Below, in pieces: positions 13,898-16,952 of a stretch of 16,952 bases of DNA (positions are counted from its first letter, which is position 1; each line of letters begins with the position of its first letter). Origin of the DNA: Aquificaceae bacterium (lineage in GTDB: Bacteria > Aquificota > Aquificia > Aquificales > Aquificaceae). The DNA is taken from positions 1-16,952 of the forward strand of contig WGFS01000025.1 of the NCBI GenBank assembly GCA_015492115.1, read 5' to 3'. Below the pieces are notes generated by a model. It searched no databases, was not told the DNA's origin, and saw nothing but the letters and a program-made list of their open reading frames with translations. A program made the position numbers and the translations under genes.

Positions 13898-14272
13898 ATG
13901 GAGCAGAAACCCGCTGATCTCGTGATAATACTGATAACAGGACCTGAGAACCCCAAGAGACTGCCCTCAGCCTTCTTCCTCGCATCAACCGCAGCAGCGT
14001 CCGAGATGAACGTGGTCATGTACTTTACTGGACCTGCTACCCTTCTCCTCAAGAAGGGAGTCGCAGAGGAGATATACCCCGTTGAAGGAGGCAAGAGTGT
14101 AAGGGAGTTCATGGAGCTCGCTCAGGACAACGGTGTTCAGTTCATAGGATGTCTGCAAAGCCTTGAACTCAACGGTATGAGCAAGGATGACCTCGCCTTT
14201 GATCTACCTCTGCTGACGCCGAGTCAGGCACTTCCCTCCCTTGGAAGCGCAGGTAGGGTCCTCACCTGGTAG
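13898..14272 (+). CDS. DsrE/DsrF-like family protein
   Basis: 124 residues with the DsrE-like alpha/beta fold pattern: DLVIILITGPENPKRLPSAF at the start, NVVMYFTGPATLLLKKGVAE in the middle, and a conserved-type cysteine Cys85 in VQFIGCLQSLELNG. Proteins of this fold (DsrE, TusD) carry persulfide sulfur on such a cysteine or are redox-related; DsrE-like proteins are frequent in sulfur-oxidising Aquificota. It is a single-gene unit with its own promoter and strong ribosome-binding site, divergent from atpB and convergent with kdsD. Whether it really moves sulfur cannot be decided; no dsr, tus or hdr partner is near. Confidence 0.72.
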   Translation: MEQKPADLVIILITGPENPKRLPSAFFLASTAAASEMNVVMYFTGPATLLLKKGVAEEIYPVEGGKSVREFMELAQDNGVQFIGCLQSLELNGMSKDDLAFDLPLLTPSQALPSLGSAGRVLTW

Positions 14273-14295
14273 GGGGTCCTGCCCCGTTTCGTTTT
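14272..14295 (+). terminator. Possible terminator after the DsrE-like gene
   Basis: GGGG (14273-14276) and CCCC (14282-14285) around a five-base loop, followed by GTTTCGTTTT. The stem is short but all G-C, and the T-rich tail lies in the 22-base gap before the convergent kdsD end. Marginal. Confidence 0.35.
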
Positions 14296-15266
14296 CACAG
14301 GTTTATCTCAGCCCTCAGGATATCGTGAAGGTGTATTATCCCCTCGGGCTTCCCCTGACCGTTCACAACTATCAAGACCGTGATCTTGTGCTCCTCCATC
14401 CTCCTGAGCGCCTCAAGAGCCATCTCGTCAGCACGGGCGGTCTTTGGGCTGGGGGTCATGGCATCCCTCGCGGTGCTACTGTTCAGGTCTCCACCGCCTT
14501 TGACAAACCTCCTGAGGTCTCCATCCGTTATTATCCCCACGAGCCTTCCCTCTCTATCAACGACCGCTGTCGCACCGAAGCCCTTTGAGGTTATCTCAAG
14601 CACTACCTCCTTCATTGGCGTGTCCTCACCGACAACCGGAAGCTCATCTCCTGTGTGGTAGAGGTCTCTTACGAGCCTTAGCTTCCTTCCGAGGGCACCC
14701 GCAGGGTGTCTCAGGGCAAAGTCTTTCTCCGTGAAACCCCTCAGCTCAAGGAGTGTCATCGCGAGGGCGTCTCCCAGGACGAGGGTCGCGGTGGAGGAGG
14801 TCGTGGGTGCGAGCTGTAGAGGGCAGGCTTCCCTGTCCACGTTGAGGTAGAGGTGAACGTCGCTGTACTTAGCCAAGGTTGAAGTCCTGCGGTTTGTTAT
14901 GGCTATGAGTGGGTTACCGAGCATCTTTATGTAAGGCAGGAGCTGAACTACCTCTGCGGACTCACCGCTGTTGGATATGGCTATGACCACGTCCCCCCTG
15001 TCTATTACTCCAAGGTCTCCGTGGAGGGCTTCAGAGGGATGCAGGAAGTGGGCGGGAGTCCCCGTGCTTGCGAGAGTTGAAGCTATCTTCCTCCCGACGT
15101 GCCCCGACTTCCCAATCCCCGTTACTATGACCTTTCCCTCGCAGTTCAGTATGAGCTCAACCGCCCTTACGAAGTTCTCGTCAAGGCTATCCTTGAGTCG
15201 TTCTATACCCTCTATCTCTTCCTCTATGACCCTCTTCGCCCTATCTACTATGTCCTCAGCGTTCAT
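14295..15266 (-). CDS. kdsD: Arabinose-5-phosphate isomerase KdsD/KpsF
   Basis: 323 residues. An N-terminal SIS sugar-isomerase domain (about 30-175) has GIGKSGHVGRK, SNSGESAE and LRHPAGALGRKL; residues matching the known active site are Lys53, Glu105, Glu146 and His187. Two CBS domains follow (about 200-255 and 268-323). The enzyme converts ribulose 5-phosphate to arabinose 5-phosphate, the first step of Kdo synthesis for lipopolysaccharide, so the host has an LPS-bearing outer membrane. The start overlaps the ppa stop as ATGA, indicating coupled translation. Last gene of rseP-ppa-kdsD. Confidence 0.95.
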   Translation of the reverse strand: MNAEDIVDRAKRVIEEEIEGIERLKDSLDENFVRAVELILNCEGKVIVTGIGKSGHVGRKIASTLASTGTPAHFLHPSEALHGDLGVIDRGDVVIAISNSGESAEVVQLLPYIKMLGNPLIAITNRRTSTLAKYSDVHLYLNVDREACPLQLAPTTSSTATLVLGDALAMTLLELRGFTEKDFALRHPAGALGRKLRLVRDLYHTGDELPVVGEDTPMKEVVLEITSKGFGATAVVDREGRLVGIITDGDLRRFVKGGGDLNSSTARDAMTPSPKTARADEMALEALRRMEEHKITVLIVVNGQGKPEGIIHLHDILRAEINL

Positions 15267-15793
15267 GACTTTGCTTTGAAGTTCTCTATTCCCTTCTTTA
15301 TCTCCTCTATCGCGCTCTGTATCCCCTTGAAGCTCTCAACCTTCACCCACTTTCCAGGCTCAAGCTCTTTGTAGTGCTCAAAGAAGTGCTTTATCCTGTC
15401 CCTGAGAACCTGAGGGAGGTCGTCAACTGTCTTGACGTTCTCGTAGGATGGGTCAAGCTTTGAGTGAGGTACAGCTATCAGCTTGGTGTCTATACCCTCT
15501 TCGTCCCTCATCTCAAGCATGCCAATGGGTCTGCACCTTATAACCGAGCCGGGGACCACAGGCTCTCTGGATATGACGAGAACGTCAACGGGGTCTCCGT
15601 CGTCCGCGAGGGTCTGGGGTATGAAGCCGTAGTTGAAGGGGTAGTACATGGCTGTAAAGAGGAACCTGTCAACGAAAACAGCACCGCTCTCCTTATCAAC
15701 CTCGTACTTTATACCGCTACCCTGCGGTATCTCAACAACGACGAATATGTCCTCCGGAGGGTTCTTACCAGCTGGTATGTCGTTCAGTCCCAT
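15263..15793 (-). CDS. ppa: Inorganic pyrophosphatase (family I)
   Basis: 176 residues, the normal bacterial length. Active-site residues appear at almost the same numbers as in the E. coli enzyme: Glu21, Lys29, Glu31, Arg43, Tyr55, Asp65, Asp70, Asp102, Lys104, Tyr141 and Lys142, including the signature DDGDPVDVL. It hydrolyses pyrophosphate with Mg2+ in the cytoplasm and pulls biosynthetic reactions forward. Start ATG 15793 has GAGGAGGTAA just upstream. It lies 13 bases after rseP and overlaps kdsD by four. Confidence 0.97.
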   Translation of the reverse strand: MGLNDIPAGKNPPEDIFVVVEIPQGSGIKYEVDKESGAVFVDRFLFTAMYYPFNYGFIPQTLADDGDPVDVLVISREPVVPGSVIRCRPIGMLEMRDEEGIDTKLIAVPHSKLDPSYENVKTVDDLPQVLRDRIKHFFEHYKELEPGKWVKVESFKGIQSAIEEIKKGIENFKAKS

Positions 15794-15806
15794 CTCCTTA
15801 CCTCCT

Positions 15807-16952
15807 CTATCTCGTAATAAGACGCAGGATATCGTTTATGACTACAAAGACCATAAGAGATATTATCAGCGCAAAACCCACCTTCTGCCAATACTCTTTG
15901 AACTTGTCAGGGAGGGGTCTCCTCCTCACAGACTCTATGAGGAAGAGGAGTATGAGCCCTCCGTCAAGAACGGGGAGAGGCAGAAGGTTGAAGATGCCGA
16001 GCTGTAGTGATATGAAAGCCATTGAAGACAGGTAGGGTATTATCCCGCTCTGGGCAGCCTGACCCGCAAACTGGGCTATCGCTATGGGTCCTCCGAGGGT
16101 CTTGACCGATATAGCTCCTGTTATAAGTCCCTCAAGAACCTTGAAGGTCAGAGCTATCAGCTCTTTAGTTCTGCTGAAGGCAAGACCCACCGCCTCGCCG
16201 GGTGGATGGGCTTCCTTAACGCTCTCTATGTAAGGGGCTATTCCGAGAACCGGGTACTTCGTTTTGGGGTGTATTGCGGGAACGACCTCCTTCTCAAGAA
16301 CCCTGTCCCTCCTCTGTATGGTCAGTCTTATAGGTTTTCCTCCGCTCTCCCTTATGAGCTTCACAGCTTCATACCAGCTGTTCACGGGAACACCGTTGAC
16401 CCTCAGTATCCTGTCTCCCTCTCTGAGCCCAACCTGATACGCCGGAGAGGATCCCACTCCTGGTAGCTCTTTAAACACCTTTCCGACCACCGGAGGGATG
16501 TAGGGGTTTATGCCAAGGCTCTCCCTTCCCGTTTCAAGCTGAGGGGTCTTGGCTGTCAGGGTTAGCGTTTTCCCTCCCCTATCTACCACTATCACTATGG
16601 AGCCTCTCTTCTCAAGGGCATTCTCTATAACAGCTTTCCTTATGTCCTCCCACTTCCCAACCTTTACATTTCCTATGCGGAGTATCCTGTCGCCCGGTTT
16701 TATGCCCACCTTCTTAGCCCAGGAGTTCTCCTCCACGTAGCCCACCACAGCGGGCTCCTTCATGTACTTGGGAACGTCAACGCCAGCCCAGAAGACGACC
16801 GTCAGCAGTGCTACGGTGAGAATTACGTTGAAGAGGGGACCCCCGAAGGCTATGAGTATCTTCTGCCAGCTGGGTTTAGAGGAGAACGCCCTGGGGTCAT
16901 CAACCTTCTCCTCCTCTCCGTAGAGCTTGACATAGCCCCCGAGGGGTATGAC
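15807..16952 (-). CDS. rseP: Site-2 (intramembrane) zinc metalloprotease RseP, M50 family (5' end outside window)
   Basis: 382 residues visible; the frame is open at the right edge, so the N-terminal helix with the HExxH zinc motif is missing. The visible part starts at IPLGGYVKLYGEE, a conserved segment just after that motif, then GGPLFNVILTVAL (membrane segment). Two PDZ domains follow (AVVGYVEENSWAKKVGIKPG and VGLREGDRILRVNGVPV), and the last membrane part has NLLPLPVLDGG, whose Asp is the third zinc ligand. RseP cleaves membrane-bound anti-sigma factors and signal-peptide remnants. A shorter frame opening at Met 16763 is internal and not the start. First visible gene of an operon with ppa and kdsD. 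Confidence 0.93.
   Translation of the reverse strand, partial: VIPLGGYVKLYGEEEKVDDPRAFSSKPSWQKILIAFGGPLFNVILTVALLTVVFWAGVDVPKYMKEPAVVGYVEENSWAKKVGIKPGDRILRIGNVKVGKWEDIRKAVIENALEKRGSIVIVVDRGGKTLTLTAKTPQLETGRESLGINPYIPPVVGKVFKELPGVGSSPAYQVGLREGDRILRVNGVPVNSWYEAVKLIRESGGKPIRLTIQRRDRVLEKEVVPAIHPKTKYPVLGIAPYIESVKEAHPPGEAVGLAFSRTKELIALTFKVLEGLITGAISVKTLGGPIAIAQFAGQAAQSGIIPYLSSMAFISLQLGIFNLLPLPVLDGGLILLFLIESVRRRPLPDKFKEYWQKVGFALIISLMVFVVINDILRLITR

Noticed and set aside
16764..16952. RseP beginning at Met 16763
   Set aside because: The same frame stays open to the right edge and encodes conserved RseP sequence (GGYVKLYGEE, GGPLFN), so that Met is internal.

Overview
The window looks like a piece of the chromosome of a thermophilic Gram-negative bacterium, most likely an Aquificota (Aquificaceae-like) species. 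This is inference from four signs: rpmH runs straight into yidD with no rnpA between them; ATP synthase subunit c has a signal-peptide-like N-terminus; kdsD implies a Kdo-containing outer membrane; and Arg/Ile codons are dominated by AGG/AGA and ATA, with proteins rich in Lys, Arg and Glu. Genes are packed tightly, with 0-16 base gaps or short overlaps. Only two intergenic spaces exceed 100 bases (3457-3562 and 13782-13897), and both separate divergent genes and carry promoter-like or operator-like sequence. No stretch over 300 bases lacks a gene. I saw no tRNA, rRNA, CRISPR array, insertion sequence or prophage gene.

Left block (1-3456, minus strand): an operon read right to left. It holds a TetR-family regulator, a 2-hydroxyacyl-CoA-dehydratase-like iron-sulfur protein (COG3581-like), and a dehydratase activase with tandem ASKHA ATPase domains that runs off the left edge. 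A perfect 14-bp palindrome sits on the regulator's start codon.

Central plus-strand block (3563-7705): a large protein of unknown function joining a beta-propeller-like N-terminus, a helical middle and a MoxR/AAA_5-type AAA+ module, then rlmB (23S rRNA 2'-O-methyltransferase) and a DnaQ-like exonuclease. The exonuclease meets a PilZ-domain gene tail to tail (7702-8826, minus). The PilZ gene appears to have lost its true N-terminus to a frameshift at a (GT)3 repeat. Next are a PP-loop ATP pyrophosphatase (Dph6-like) and an NDUFA9-like SDR protein (8856-10449, plus).

Right-central block (10430-13781, minus): one probable operon, atpB - UspA-like gene - atpE - rpmH - yidD - yidC. It links the two integral-membrane Fo subunits a and c to the insertase YidC, with a hairpin at the end of atpE that could reduce downstream transcription. 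The atpB promoter region is shared with a divergent DsrE-like gene (13898-14272) that has its own good promoter.

Right block (14295-16952, minus): rseP (cut by the right edge) - ppa - kdsD, an envelope and housekeeping operon. The clearest candidates for something not well described are the beta-propeller/AAA+ protein with an atypical Walker A, the TetR-controlled dehydratase/activase pair, and the Usp-like gene inside the Fo operon.
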